Source: DASPKM01 sp036402175
GTDB lineage: Bacteria > Bacteroidota > Bacteroidia > Chitinophagales > Chitinophagaceae
NCBI GenBank assembly: GCA_036402175.1
Contig: DASWTK010000329.1
Span: 1 to 18,743 of the forward strand
Length of the DNA stretch: 18,743 bases
Reading direction: 5' to 3'
Shown here: positions 1 through 6,929 of the stretch, piece by piece
Layout: each line of letters opens with the position of its first letter
Numbering within the stretch: the stretch's first letter is position 1
Made by a program: the position numbers and the translations under genes
Notes under the pieces: generated by a model
Database searches by the model: none
Told to the model about the DNA's origin: nothing
Seen by the model: only the letters and a program-made list of their open reading frames with translations

Positions 1-512
1 TCCTTTGCATTGATAAATCAATGGTCTGCAGCACCGGGCTTTACTTTAATATTTTACTATAGTAGATTTAGCGGATCAGTAATCTGATTTACCAGATTTA
101 TTGATCTGATTTAGCCGATTATCGTAGCTGGATCCTTTTCGTTTGATCTTAAATTTAATCATTAGATATGAAGGCTACGGATATCAGGGATTTGTTTTGC
201 ACACATTGGGGTTTTGGGGTGGATGAAAGTTGGATGAAATTAGGATGTTAATAAGTGATCACAGATTTAATTGATTATAGCACAGATTTAATGAATAAAG
301 CACAGATTTAATGGATTTAAGATTTTGGAGTACAGATTTAATGAGTCGGAGCACAGATTTTGGATGGATTTTGGAGATTTCACGGATTAGGGATTTCACG
401 GATTGGGGGATTGAAATCAAAATCCGTGAAATCTTACAAATCAATATTAAATCCGTGATCAAAAACCCGATAAATCCTCTTCATTAATCTGTAATGCTTA
501 ATCCCAATAAAA
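1..512. repeat. Gene-free region with degenerate AT-rich short repeats
   Basis: No convincing gene is seen here. The stretch holds degenerate repeats. ACAGATTTAAT-type units begin at 260, 281, 301, 331 and 352 (spacings 21, 20, 30, 21). GATTTCACGGATT occurs directly at 376-388 and 392-404, and its inverse AATCCGTGAAATC at 421-433, so 392-404 and 421-433 could form a 13-bp hairpin with a 16-nt loop. An imperfect inverted pair GATCAGTAATCTG (74-86) / CAGATTTATTGATC (93-106) lies further left. A 67-codon frame on the minus strand across 259-462 is built from these repeats (Ile/Ser/Lys-rich, low complexity) and is probably not a gene. Such GATTT/CACGGATT strings are familiar from Bacteroidota intergenic DNA; their role is unknown. 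Confidence 0.6.
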
Positions 513-540
513 GAACCCCATCAAATCATCGATGGGGTTC
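506..540 (-). terminator. Rho-independent terminator of groES-groEL
   Basis: A perfect 10-bp stem GAACCCCATC (513-522) / GATGGGGTTC (531-540) with an 8-nt loop is followed, reading on the minus strand, by TTTTATT. It lies about 45 bases past the groEL stop codon and is oriented correctly to end that transcript. Confidence 0.85.
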
Positions 541-585
541 AATTTTCTTAAGAGCTTTCTCTTAAATATCTGTGATCGCGTGAGA

Positions 586-2223
586 TTAGTAATCCATTCC
601 GCCCATTCCAGGAGCGCCGCCACCATGCATGTGAGGCTCTTCTTTCTTAGGCCTGTCGGCAACTACACATTCAGTGGTCAGCAGCATTCCGGCAATGGAT
701 GCAGCATGCTCAAGCGCAACGCGTGTAACCTTGGTTGGATCGATGATACCAGCGGACAGCAGGTTCTCATATTTTTCAGTGCGGGCATTAAAACCAAAAT
801 CACCTGATCCTTCGCGCACTTTCTGAACAACGATTGAACCTTCGATGCCGGCATTCGCTACGATCTGGCGAAGCGGCTCTTCAAGGGCCCTTCTTACGAT
901 CACTACGCCGGTTGCTTCATCGTCGTTATAAGTTTCCATTTCCTGCAAAGCTTCTACGGCGCGGATGAACGCGGTACCACCACCAGGCACAATACCTTCT
1001 TCAACGGCAGCTCTTGTTGCATGCAACGCGTCGTCAACACGGTCCTTCTTCTCTTTCATTTCAACTTCAGTTGCAGCTCCCACATTCAGTACAGCAACAC
1101 CACCGCTAAGTTTAGCCAGGCGCTCCTGCAGTTTTTCCTTATCGTAATCAGATGTTGTTGACTCGATCTGGGCTTTGATCTGATTTACACGTGCGGTGAT
1201 ATCGGTCTTTTCGCCTTTTCCACCTACTACTGTTGTGTTGTCTTTGTCGATAACCACTCTTTCTGCGCGGCCGAGATAATTCAGGTCGGCATTCTCGAGT
1301 TTATAACCCTGCTCTTCGCTGATAACGATACCTTTTGTGAGGATCGCTATGTCCTGCAGCATTTCTTTCCTGCGGTCGCCAAAGCCCGGAGCTTTAACGG
1401 CAGCAACCTTAAGTGTGCCACGGAGTTTATTTACAACCAGGGTAGCAAGCGCTTCACCTTCCAGGTCTTCTGCGATGATGAGCAAAGGAGCTCCCTGTTG
1501 TGCGATTTTTTCGAGGATGTGAAGGATGTCCTTCATTGCGCTGATCTTTTTGTCATAGATCAGGATGTAAGGCTTATCCATTTCAGCTTCCATTTTTTCG
1601 CTGTTGGTAACGAAATACGGAGAGATGTAACCGCGGTCGAACTGCATACCTTCCACTACTTCAACGGTAGTTTCAGTTCCGCGAGCTTCTTCAACCGTAA
1701 TAACACCATCCTTACCAACTTTCGCGAATGCTTCGGCGATCAGCTTTCCGATAGTCTCATCGTTATTGGCGGAGATAGCTGCAACCTGCTGGATCTTGCT
1801 GCTGTCTGAACCAACAGCCTGGCTTTGACCTTTCAGGTGTTCAACCACTTTCGCTACGGCCTTGTCGATTCCACGTTTGAGGTCCATTGGATTGGCGCCT
1901 GCGGCCACGTTCTTCAGGCCTTCACTGATGATTGATTGGGCAAGTACGGTTGCAGTTGTGGTGCCATCGCCTGCAATGTCTGCAGTTTTACTGGCTACTT
2001 CTTTCACCATCTGAGCTCCCATGTTCTCGATAGCATCTTCCAGTTCTATTTCTTTTGCCACGGTAACACCGTCTTTAGTAACGGATGGAGCACCGAATTT
2101 TTTCTCGATAACCACGTTGCGGCCTTTTGGACCGAGGGTTACTTTCACGGCGTTGGCCAATGTATCAACGCCCTTTTTCATTTTGTTGCGGGCTTCGATA
2201 TCAAAGAACAGTTGCTTTGCCAT
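586..2223 (-). CDS. groEL: Chaperonin GroEL (Hsp60), 545 aa
   Basis: ATP-driven folding chaperonin that forms double heptameric rings in the cytoplasm and works with GroES. The length matches the family. The N-terminal equatorial domain has the phosphate-binding VTLGPKGRNV near residue 28 and the ATPase signature GDGTTTATVLAQ near residue 85. The apical domain contains GYISPYFVTNSEKM, and the second equatorial segment has VEEGIVPGGGTAFIRA. The C-terminus is a Gly/Met-rich tail, but it ends GGMDY instead of the plain GGM repeat common in other bacteria. It lies 60 bp downstream of groES in the same operon, and the spacer is almost pure A/T. A terminator follows about 45 bases past the stop. 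No CIRCE element (TTAGCACTC-N9-GAGTGCTAA) is visible upstream of the operon, so HrcA control is not supported. Identity is certain. Confidence 0.99.
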   Translation of the reverse strand: MAKQLFFDIEARNKMKKGVDTLANAVKVTLGPKGRNVVIEKKFGAPSVTKDGVTVAKEIELEDAIENMGAQMVKEVASKTADIAGDGTTTATVLAQSIISEGLKNVAAGANPMDLKRGIDKAVAKVVEHLKGQSQAVGSDSSKIQQVAAISANNDETIGKLIAEAFAKVGKDGVITVEEARGTETTVEVVEGMQFDRGYISPYFVTNSEKMEAEMDKPYILIYDKKISAMKDILHILEKIAQQGAPLLIIAEDLEGEALATLVVNKLRGTLKVAAVKAPGFGDRRKEMLQDIAILTKGIVISEEQGYKLENADLNYLGRAERVVIDKDNTTVVGGKGEKTDITARVNQIKAQIESTTSDYDKEKLQERLAKLSGGVAVLNVGAATEVEMKEKKDRVDDALHATRAAVEEGIVPGGGTAFIRAVEALQEMETYNDDEATGVVIVRRALEEPLRQIVANAGIEGSIVVQKVREGSGDFGFNARTEKYENLLSAGIIDPTKVTRVALEHAASIAGMLLTTECVVADRPKKEEPHMHGGGAPGMGGMDY

Positions 2224-2283
2224 AATATGTCTGTTTGAAAATTTAAAATGAAAAATTTAAAATTAAAAAGAGGTGACGCGAGG

Positions 2284-2565
2284 TTATACGATAGCCAATA
2301 TGTCACTTTCTCTCATGATCAGAAGGTCATCACCGGCGATCTGGATCTCGGTGCCGGCATATTTGCCATATAAAACCGTGTCTCCTACTTTAACAGTAAC
2401 GGGTTCGTCTTTTTTACCAGGGCCGGCAGCCACTACTGTGCCGCGCTGTGGTTTTTCTTTAGCAGTATCCGGGATGATAATACCGCCCGCAGTCTTTTCT
2501 TCAGCAGCGGCGGGCTTCACGATTACCCTGTCATGCAGAGGGGTAACATTTAAATTATTAGCCAT
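2284..2565 (-). CDS. groES: Co-chaperonin GroES (Hsp10), 93 aa
   Basis: Heptameric lid of the GroEL chamber, cytoplasmic. The sequence shows the usual features: N-terminal LNVTPLHDRVIVKP, the mobile-loop region AAAEEKTAGGIIIPDTAKEKPQ around residues 19-40 (contacts GroEL), GTVVAAGPG, GDTVLYGKYAGTEI, and the C-terminal LLIMRESDILAIV. Length is normal for the family. It is the first gene of the groES-groEL operon. A -7-like box (TACCTTCG on the minus strand, 2608-2615) lies about 42 bases upstream of the ATG. Confidence 0.98.
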   Translation of the reverse strand: MANNLNVTPLHDRVIVKPAAAEEKTAGGIIIPDTAKEKPQRGTVVAAGPGKKDEPVTVKVGDTVLYGKYAGTEIQIAGDDLLIMRESDILAIV

Positions 2566-2607
2566 AGTTGTATCGATTTTTAGTTTGACTATGAAAGTTT
2601 CGGCGGA

Positions 2608-2615
2608 CGAAGGTA
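2608..2615 (-). promoter_or_regulatory. Putative groES -7 box
   Basis: The minus strand reads TACCTTCG, one mismatch from the Bacteroidota -7 consensus TAnnTTTG, 42 nt upstream of the groES start. No convincing -33 TTG is seen at the expected distance. This is inferred from motif and position only. Confidence 0.4.
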
Positions 2616-2924
2616 AACGAAATTCGTACCAGCCCGTTAAAAAAAGCCAAAATTACAGTCAGGCGAAAAGGTTGACAGGTTTCTGTGACAAATTAGGGCT
2701 CTGTAGTTGGATATTAGGAGTTTGTGTGCCATTCCGGGTAGCTGAATCAGAATACTGCAGATTCAATCAGAATTTTCCTAAACCGGGAACGTCATAGCCT
2801 TTTTGTAAACCGAAATCAGGGCGACACATAACGACTTCGCTATTCGATTATCGAAGGACAATCGCGGGATCAACGGAGGATGAACGGAGGATGAACGCGA
2901 TCCCCTTCGGCACGCAAAAACCCC
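2616..2924. other. Divergent intergenic region between groES and nusB
   Basis: No gene was identified between the two divergent starts (2565 and 2957). The region holds the groES and nusB promoters and an 11-bp tandem duplication AACGGAGGATG (2872-2882 and 2883-2893). The duplication creates a purine-rich, ribosome-site-like string in front of an in-frame ATG at 2891. That ATG lies upstream of the nusB promoter box and is not taken as the start. Confidence 0.5.
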
Positions 2925-2932
2925 TATCTTTG
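2925..2932 (+). promoter_or_regulatory. nusB -7 promoter box (TATCTTTG)
   Basis: TATCTTTG matches the Bacteroidota sigma-ABfr consensus TAnnTTTG exactly. It lies 24 nt before the ATG at 2957, and the same core with flanks (CCCTATCTTTGC) precedes secDF. It fixes the nusB start: transcription would begin about 4-7 nt past the box, after the alternative ATG at 2891. Confidence 0.7.
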
Positions 2933-2956
2933 CCCGCTCAAAAACAGCTCTTACCA

Positions 2957-3883
2957 ATGATCAGCAGAAGAAATATCCGTGTTAAAGTTATGCAGACGCT
3001 GTACGTGTTGGATTCCCAGGAAAACCTGCCTCCGGCCCAGGATTCTGTTAAGCTCCTTCAGAAACATTTTGACCTTTCGTCGCAGCTGTTTGTCTATATG
3101 ATCCACCTGTTGACCGAAATAGCCCGGTACTCGGAAACCGACTCAAGAAACCGCGCTTCCAAGCACCTTCCTTCAGCCCAGGACCTGAATGTAAATACAA
3201 AAATCGCGGGAAACGAGCTGGTCTGGACCATACTTGAACTGCCCTCTTTCAAAACCGCAATCGCTACTCATAAACCACACCTGCTGATTGATAAGGAACT
3301 GGTGCGTAAATGGTACCAGGACCTCACCGAAACCATTGAGTATAAAGAATACATTACGGTTGCCGGACGGGATAAAAAATCAGAAAAAGAGATCCTGGAA
3401 GTCATTCTCAATAATATATTATTGCCAAACGAGCTGTTCCAGGCCCATATTGAAGAGAATTTTACCAACTGGGACGATGACGTTGATATGATTCTTCAGC
3501 TCATGCAGACCTTCCTTCAGAAGCCCCAGAATTTCAACCTTCAGGATATGCTGGGCAAGGAAAAATGGGAGTTCGCCAAAGGCCTGCTTCAGACCGTCCT
3601 TGAGAAAAAAGAAGTGGCAATGGACCTCATCAAGCCCAAATTAAAAAACTGGGATGCGGACCGGATAGCGCTGCTGGATATGATCCTCATGCAGATGGGC
3701 GTATGCGAATTCCTGTATTTTGAAACAATCCCCCCTAAGGTCACTATCAATGAATATATCGACCTCGCAAAGGAATACAGTACCCCCCAAAGCGGTCAGT
3801 TTGTGAATGGTATACTGGACAATATCCATAAAGACCTGGTAAAAGAAAACAGGATGCATAAGATTGCCTATAAACCATCCTGA
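2957..3883 (+). CDS. nusB: Transcription antitermination factor NusB, 308 aa
   Basis: NusB binds the boxA RNA with NusE (S10) to allow antitermination on rRNA operons. This is the long Bacteroidota form, about twice the length of the E. coli protein. It has an N-terminal NusB-like stretch (SRRNIRVKVMQTLYVLD, residues 3-19), a helical middle part, and the canonical NusB C-terminal core from about residue 225, WDADRIALLDMILMQMG, followed by PPKVTINEYIDLAKEYS and FVNGILDNI near the end. The ATG at 2957 is preferred over the in-frame ATG at 2891 because a TATCTTTG promoter box sits between them and because family members begin with M-x-SRR. It heads the nusB–DUF1573–yajC cluster, followed by a 36-nt gap before the next gene. 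Identity is strong; the role of the extension is unknown. Confidence 0.95.
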   Translation: MISRRNIRVKVMQTLYVLDSQENLPPAQDSVKLLQKHFDLSSQLFVYMIHLLTEIARYSETDSRNRASKHLPSAQDLNVNTKIAGNELVWTILELPSFKTAIATHKPHLLIDKELVRKWYQDLTETIEYKEYITVAGRDKKSEKEILEVILNNILLPNELFQAHIEENFTNWDDDVDMILQLMQTFLQKPQNFNLQDMLGKEKWEFAKGLLQTVLEKKEVAMDLIKPKLKNWDADRIALLDMILMQMGVCEFLYFETIPPKVTINEYIDLAKEYSTPQSGQFVNGILDNIHKDLVKENRMHKIAYKPS

Positions 3884-3896
3884 ATTCATATTATCC

Positions 3897-3904
3897 TACA
3901 TTTG
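3897..3904 (+). promoter_or_regulatory. -7 promoter box (TACATTTG) before the DUF1573 gene
   Basis: TACATTTG is an exact TAnnTTTG match just after the nusB stop, 15 nt before the ATG at 3920. It suggests that the DUF1573 gene and yajC have their own promoter in addition to read-through from nusB. No clear -33 TTG was found. Confidence 0.5.
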
Positions 3905-3919
3905 CAAAAACCACAAGTA

Positions 3920-4357
3920 ATGAAACCCATTCTGATCTTATTTGCTGCATTTGTGCTTGTTAGCGCATGCCAGAACAGTGCGCAGGAAAAAACTGCTGCT
4001 CCGGTAACAACCGCCTCCAGTGACCCTCAGAACTATACCACTATCCAGTGGCTGGATTCTGCAAGGAATATGGGTCAGATAGCAGAAGGACAAAAGATTG
4101 AAATTTCGTTTCGTTTCAGGAATACCGGTAATAAGCCATTGGTGATCGAAAGAGTTCAGCCAAGTTGCGGATGTACAGTAGCCGATGTACCGAAGGAACC
4201 AATAGCTCCCGGAAAAGAAGGCGTGATCAAAGGTGTATTTGACAGCGCCGCAAAACCAGGCCTGAATACGAAAACCATGACAGTTTTCGCAAATACCGAA
4301 GGAACACAGCAACATGTTATCAGTTTTACGGTAGACGTACAGAAAAAGACCAGCTAA
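3920..4357 (+). CDS. DUF1573 lipoprotein, 145 aa
   Basis: Small exported protein of the DUF1573 family, common in Bacteroidota and of unknown function. The start at ATG 3920 gives a clean lipoprotein signal peptide, MKPILILFAAFVLVSAC, with lipobox V-S-A-C and Cys17 as the lipidated residue. A Thr/Ala/Ser-rich linker follows. The single immunoglobulin-like beta domain (about residues 40-143) has the family's hallmark FRFRNTGNKPLVIERV then PSCGCT (Cys83, Cys85) and GLNTKTMTVFANT. The fold resembles ASH/MSP domains that bind other proteins, which suggests an envelope scaffold or binding role (inference). It sits between nusB and yajC, 32 nt before yajC, probably on the same transcript. A longer in-frame TTG start at 3902 lies inside the promoter box and is rejected. 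Confidence 0.9.
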   Translation: MKPILILFAAFVLVSACQNSAQEKTAAPVTTASSDPQNYTTIQWLDSARNMGQIAEGQKIEISFRFRNTGNKPLVIERVQPSCGCTVADVPKEPIAPGKEGVIKGVFDSAAKPGLNTKTMTVFANTEGTQQHVISFTVDVQKKTS

Positions 4358-4389
4358 TATTTTCGAATTAAACCATAACAGTACACAAC

Positions 4390-4722
4390 ATGACAACTTT
4401 GATGATCTTATTACAAGCAGGAACTAACAGTAATTTTTCCCTGATATTATTGGGCGCAATGATCCTTGTGTTCTGGCTTTTCATGATTCGTCCTCAGGCT
4501 AAAAAGGCGAAAATGGCTAAGCAGTTTCAGCAAAGCATGCAGAAAGGCGACAGGATCGTAACCATTGCCGGAATTCATGGGACCATTAATAAAGTAAACG
4601 AAGACGGAACCGTACTGATGGAAACAAGCCCGGGCATGTATCTCAAGATAGAAAAAACAGCTATCAGCATGGAATGGAGCCAGAACGTGAACAAGCCAGC
4701 TGTTGTTACGGAAAAGAAATAG
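4390..4722 (+). CDS. yajC: Preprotein translocase subunit YajC, 110 aa
   Basis: YajC is a small single-span inner-membrane protein that associates with SecDF and the SecYEG translocon. One transmembrane helix covers about residues 16-33 (FSLILLGAMILVFWLFMI) and is followed by the family signature FMIRPQAKKAK. The cytoplasmic domain has KGDRIVTIAGIHGTI and the closing strand-like TSPGMYLKIEKTAI. Length is normal for the family. A strong terminator follows 20 nt after the stop, so the nusB–DUF1573–yajC transcript ends here and coaE is transcribed separately. SecDF, its partner, is encoded about 7.5 kb downstream. Confidence 0.97.
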   Translation: MTTLMILLQAGTNSNFSLILLGAMILVFWLFMIRPQAKKAKMAKQFQQSMQKGDRIVTIAGIHGTINKVNEDGTVLMETSPGMYLKIEKTAISMEWSQNVNKPAVVTEKK

Positions 4723-4742
4723 GAATTCATAACCTTCTTTAT

Positions 4743-4780
4743 AACAACCCGCAACCGGATGTTGCGGGTTGTTGCATTTT
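4743..4780 (+). terminator. Terminator after yajC
   Basis: Perfect 13-bp stem AACAACCCGCAAC (4743-4755) / GTTGCGGGTTGTT (4761-4773) with the 5-nt loop CGGAT, followed by GCATTTT. It lies 20 nt past the yajC stop and separates yajC from coaE. Confidence 0.85.
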
Positions 4781-4859
4781 CAAGGTATTTTTCCGCGGAA
4801 GTTTCCTGATTTGAAGACGGCTGTTTTTCTGCACACAGCTTTTATTTCCGGTAGCATAC

Positions 4860-4890
4860 TTGTATCTTGTTTTTAATTGAATTTACTTTG
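4860..4890 (+). promoter_or_regulatory. coaE promoter, start codon 5 nt after the -7 box
   Basis: TTG (4860-4862), a 20-nt spacer, then TTACTTTG (4883-4890), which is one mismatch from TAnnTTTG. The spacing fits the Bacteroidota -33/-7 arrangement. The coaE ATG begins at 4896, only five bases past the box, so the message would be leaderless or nearly so. Confidence 0.55.
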
Positions 4891-4895
4891 CATCC

Positions 4896-5513
4896 ATGTT
4901 ACGCATAGGCATTACCGGTGGAATCGGGTCGGGTAAAAGTACAGTTGCGCACGTTTTTGAAGTGCTTGGCATACCTGTTTATTATGCCGACCGGGAGGCA
5001 AAAAGAATGATGAATGAAGACGCGGAACTGAAAGAACAGATCATCCGGGAATTCGGTAACGAATCATACCAGAACGGCATACTCAACAGGCAGCACCTCG
5101 CGACCATTGTTTTCGCCAATAAAGAAAAGCTGGAGATTCTTAATTCACTGGTACACCCTGCAACCATCAGGCACGGTCGGGAATGGATGGAGCGGCAGAA
5201 GAGTCCGTATGCGCTAAAAGAAGCCGCGCTTATCTTCGAAAGCGGCACCCAGGAATACCTCGATTACGTGATTGGGGTAAGCGCGCCGTTAAATTTGCGG
5301 ATACACCGCACCATACAGCGAGACAGGATTACAAAAGAAGAAGTAGAAAAGCGCATGCAGAACCAGATCGAAGAAGACATCAAGATGCGCCTGTGTGATT
5401 TTATCATTAAAAACGACGAACAGCAATTGGTAATTATACAGGTTCTCGCACTGGACAAAAAATTACGGGAACTGGCGGCGGGTCCGCAAACGATTGCGGA
5501 AAATTATAGTTAA
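4896..5513 (+). CDS. coaE: Dephospho-CoA kinase, 205 aa
   Basis: Last step of coenzyme A synthesis: ATP-dependent phosphorylation of the ribose 3'-hydroxyl of dephospho-CoA, in the cytoplasm. The P-loop GGIGSGKST is at residues 8-16 with Lys14 as the nucleotide-binding lysine. It is followed by the family's VFEVLGIPVYYADREAK (substrate-site Asp about 32), the central VHPATIRHGREWM, EAALIFESG, and the lid region NLRIHRTIQRDRITKEEVEKRMQNQ. Length fits the family. It follows yajC as in many Bacteroidota, but a YbbR-domain gene commonly found between them is absent, and a terminator and new promoter separate the two. The only ATG that keeps the whole P-loop is at 4896. Confidence 0.96.
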   Translation: MLRIGITGGIGSGKSTVAHVFEVLGIPVYYADREAKRMMNEDAELKEQIIREFGNESYQNGILNRQHLATIVFANKEKLEILNSLVHPATIRHGREWMERQKSPYALKEAALIFESGTQEYLDYVIGVSAPLNLRIHRTIQRDRITKEEVEKRMQNQIEEDIKMRLCDFIIKNDEQQLVIIQVLALDKKLRELAAGPQTIAENYS

Positions 5514-5565
5514 GCTCTCTCCTATTATCGCTACCTATCGTGTATATTGAATTCAAATTAATCTG

Positions 5566-6903
5566 ATGCACCGCCGAAACTTTCTGCACCATTCAGGAAG
5601 CCTCATCGCTGGCTCGCTGATAGCTGATTCAATTTTCGCAAATCCTCCTTCTTCTTCTGCCAAAAAACGAATTGCCATGGTTGGAACCGGTGTTCGTGGT
5701 TTGAACATGTGGGGCAGAGACGTGCTAAAGGAGTTCAACCATATAGTTGAGTTTGTGGGACTATGTGACATCAATCCGGGCAGACTTGCAACTGGCAAGG
5801 CAATGCTTCAGGTTGATTGCCCTGCTTATACCGACTTCGATAAGATGATGAAGGAGACAAAGCCTGAACTGTTGCTGGTAATGTCGGTTGATGGTGTTCA
5901 TCATGAACACATCATTAAAGGAATGGAATACGGAGCGAACATCGTGACCGAAAAACCGATGACCATCGATGAGAAAAAATGCCAGGCCATACTGGATGCG
6001 GAAAAAAGAACCGGCAAAAATGTAAGGGTTACATTCAATTACAGATACTCTCCTCACCGGCAAAAAATTTACGAGTTGTTGCGGAATGATGCGATAGGCA
6101 AAATAACATCAGTTGATTTTCACTGGTACCTTGACGTTTATCATGGTGCTGATTATTTCCGGCGATGGCATCGCCTCCGCAAGCACAGCGGTTCATTACT
6201 CGTTCATAAATCAACGCATCATTTCGATCTAATTAACTGGTGGCTGAATTCCGAACCGGAAGAAGTATTCGCATACGGCTCGCTGGAACATTATGGCAGG
6301 AACAATCCGTTCCGTCATACCAATTGCAGACCCTGCCCGCACAAGAACAAATGCGCATTCTATTGGGATATGACCAAAAGCAAGGAACTGATGGCATTGT
6401 ACGCCGCTAACGAAAAACACGATGGATATTACCGTGATGGTTGTGTGTGGCGGGAGGACATCGACATCTTTGATAAGATGGCAGTTCAGATCAGGTATGC
6501 CAACAAAGTTCAGGTCAGTTATTCACTTACTACCTATTCGCCTTATGAAGGATACCGCCTGGCGTTCAATGGCACCAAAGGCAGGCTTGAAACCTGGGTC
6601 AAAGAACGTCAGCCATGGAAAGAAGATGATTTCGATGAGTTGCATCTTACTTCAAATTTCGGCCAGCGTGAGATCATTCGCATTCCCAATAATGAAGAAG
6701 GACATGGCGGCGGCGACGTCCGGCTGCGCAAACAGATATTTGATCACAATGGACAGGATCCATACAGGCAGGCCGCAGGGAGCCGCGATGGCGCAATGTC
6801 GATACTAACGGGTATCGCTGCCCGAAACAGTATTGATAGCGGCAAACCTGTACGTATTGCGGATCTTACATCGCTTAAGCCACAGCCTGAACGGCCAGCC
6901 TGA
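5566..6903 (+). CDS. Tat-exported Gfo/Idh/MocA-family oxidoreductase, 445 aa
   Basis: NAD(P)-dependent oxidoreductase of the Gfo/Idh/MocA superfamily; such enzymes usually act on sugars or sugar derivatives. The N-terminus carries a twin-arginine signal (RRNFL at residues 3-7, weakly hydrophobic stretch, probable cut after IFA25), so the folded protein with cofactor is likely exported to the periplasm. The Rossmann domain follows: AMVGTGVRG (residues 37-45), SVDGVHHEHIIKGMEYG, and the signature EKPMTID with Glu129-Lys130-Pro131. The C-terminal domain includes NYRYSPHR and KSTHHFDLINWWL. An unusual feature is four cysteines in a C-x2-C-x5-C-x29-C arrangement (Cys254, 257, 263, 293), suggesting a metal or Fe-S site. 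The substrate cannot be told from the sequence; a glycosidase of the GH109 type, which shares this fold, is an alternative. It is a single gene, convergent with the next one. Confidence 0.88.
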   Translation: MHRRNFLHHSGSLIAGSLIADSIFANPPSSSAKKRIAMVGTGVRGLNMWGRDVLKEFNHIVEFVGLCDINPGRLATGKAMLQVDCPAYTDFDKMMKETKPELLLVMSVDGVHHEHIIKGMEYGANIVTEKPMTIDEKKCQAILDAEKRTGKNVRVTFNYRYSPHRQKIYELLRNDAIGKITSVDFHWYLDVYHGADYFRRWHRLRKHSGSLLVHKSTHHFDLINWWLNSEPEEVFAYGSLEHYGRNNPFRHTNCRPCPHKNKCAFYWDMTKSKELMALYAANEKHDGYYRDGCVWREDIDIFDKMAVQIRYANKVQVSYSLTTYSPYEGYRLAFNGTKGRLETWVKERQPWKEDDFDELHLTSNFGQREIIRIPNNEEGHGGGDVRLRKQIFDHNGQDPYRQAAGSRDGAMSILTGIAARNSIDSGKPVRIADLTSLKPQPERPA

Positions 6904-6929
6904 GGAACGCATCGGTATCTCTGAAAATA

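Noticed and set aside
168..251. 27-codon ORF starting at ATG 168 (MKATDIRDLF...)
   Set aside because: It is too short, has no terminator or promoter that I can assign, and has no recognisable family; chance is likely.
259..462. 67-aa protein on the minus strand
   Set aside because: Its sequence is low-complexity Ile/Lys/Ser produced by the ACAGATTTAATG repeats, with no start signal.
586..2240. Several plus-strand open frames of 60-100 codons opposite groEL
   Set aside because: They are antisense shadows of a highly conserved gene with constrained codon use.
2566..2700. CIRCE/HrcA operator upstream of groES
   Set aside because: The inverted TTAGCACTC-N9-GAGTGCTAA was looked for and is absent.
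2891..2956. Longer nusB start at ATG 2891 with a GGAGG-like site in front
   Set aside because: The TATCTTTG promoter box at 2925-2932 lies downstream of it, and the extra 22 residues do not resemble the NusB N-terminus. The GGAGGATG comes from an 11-bp tandem duplication.
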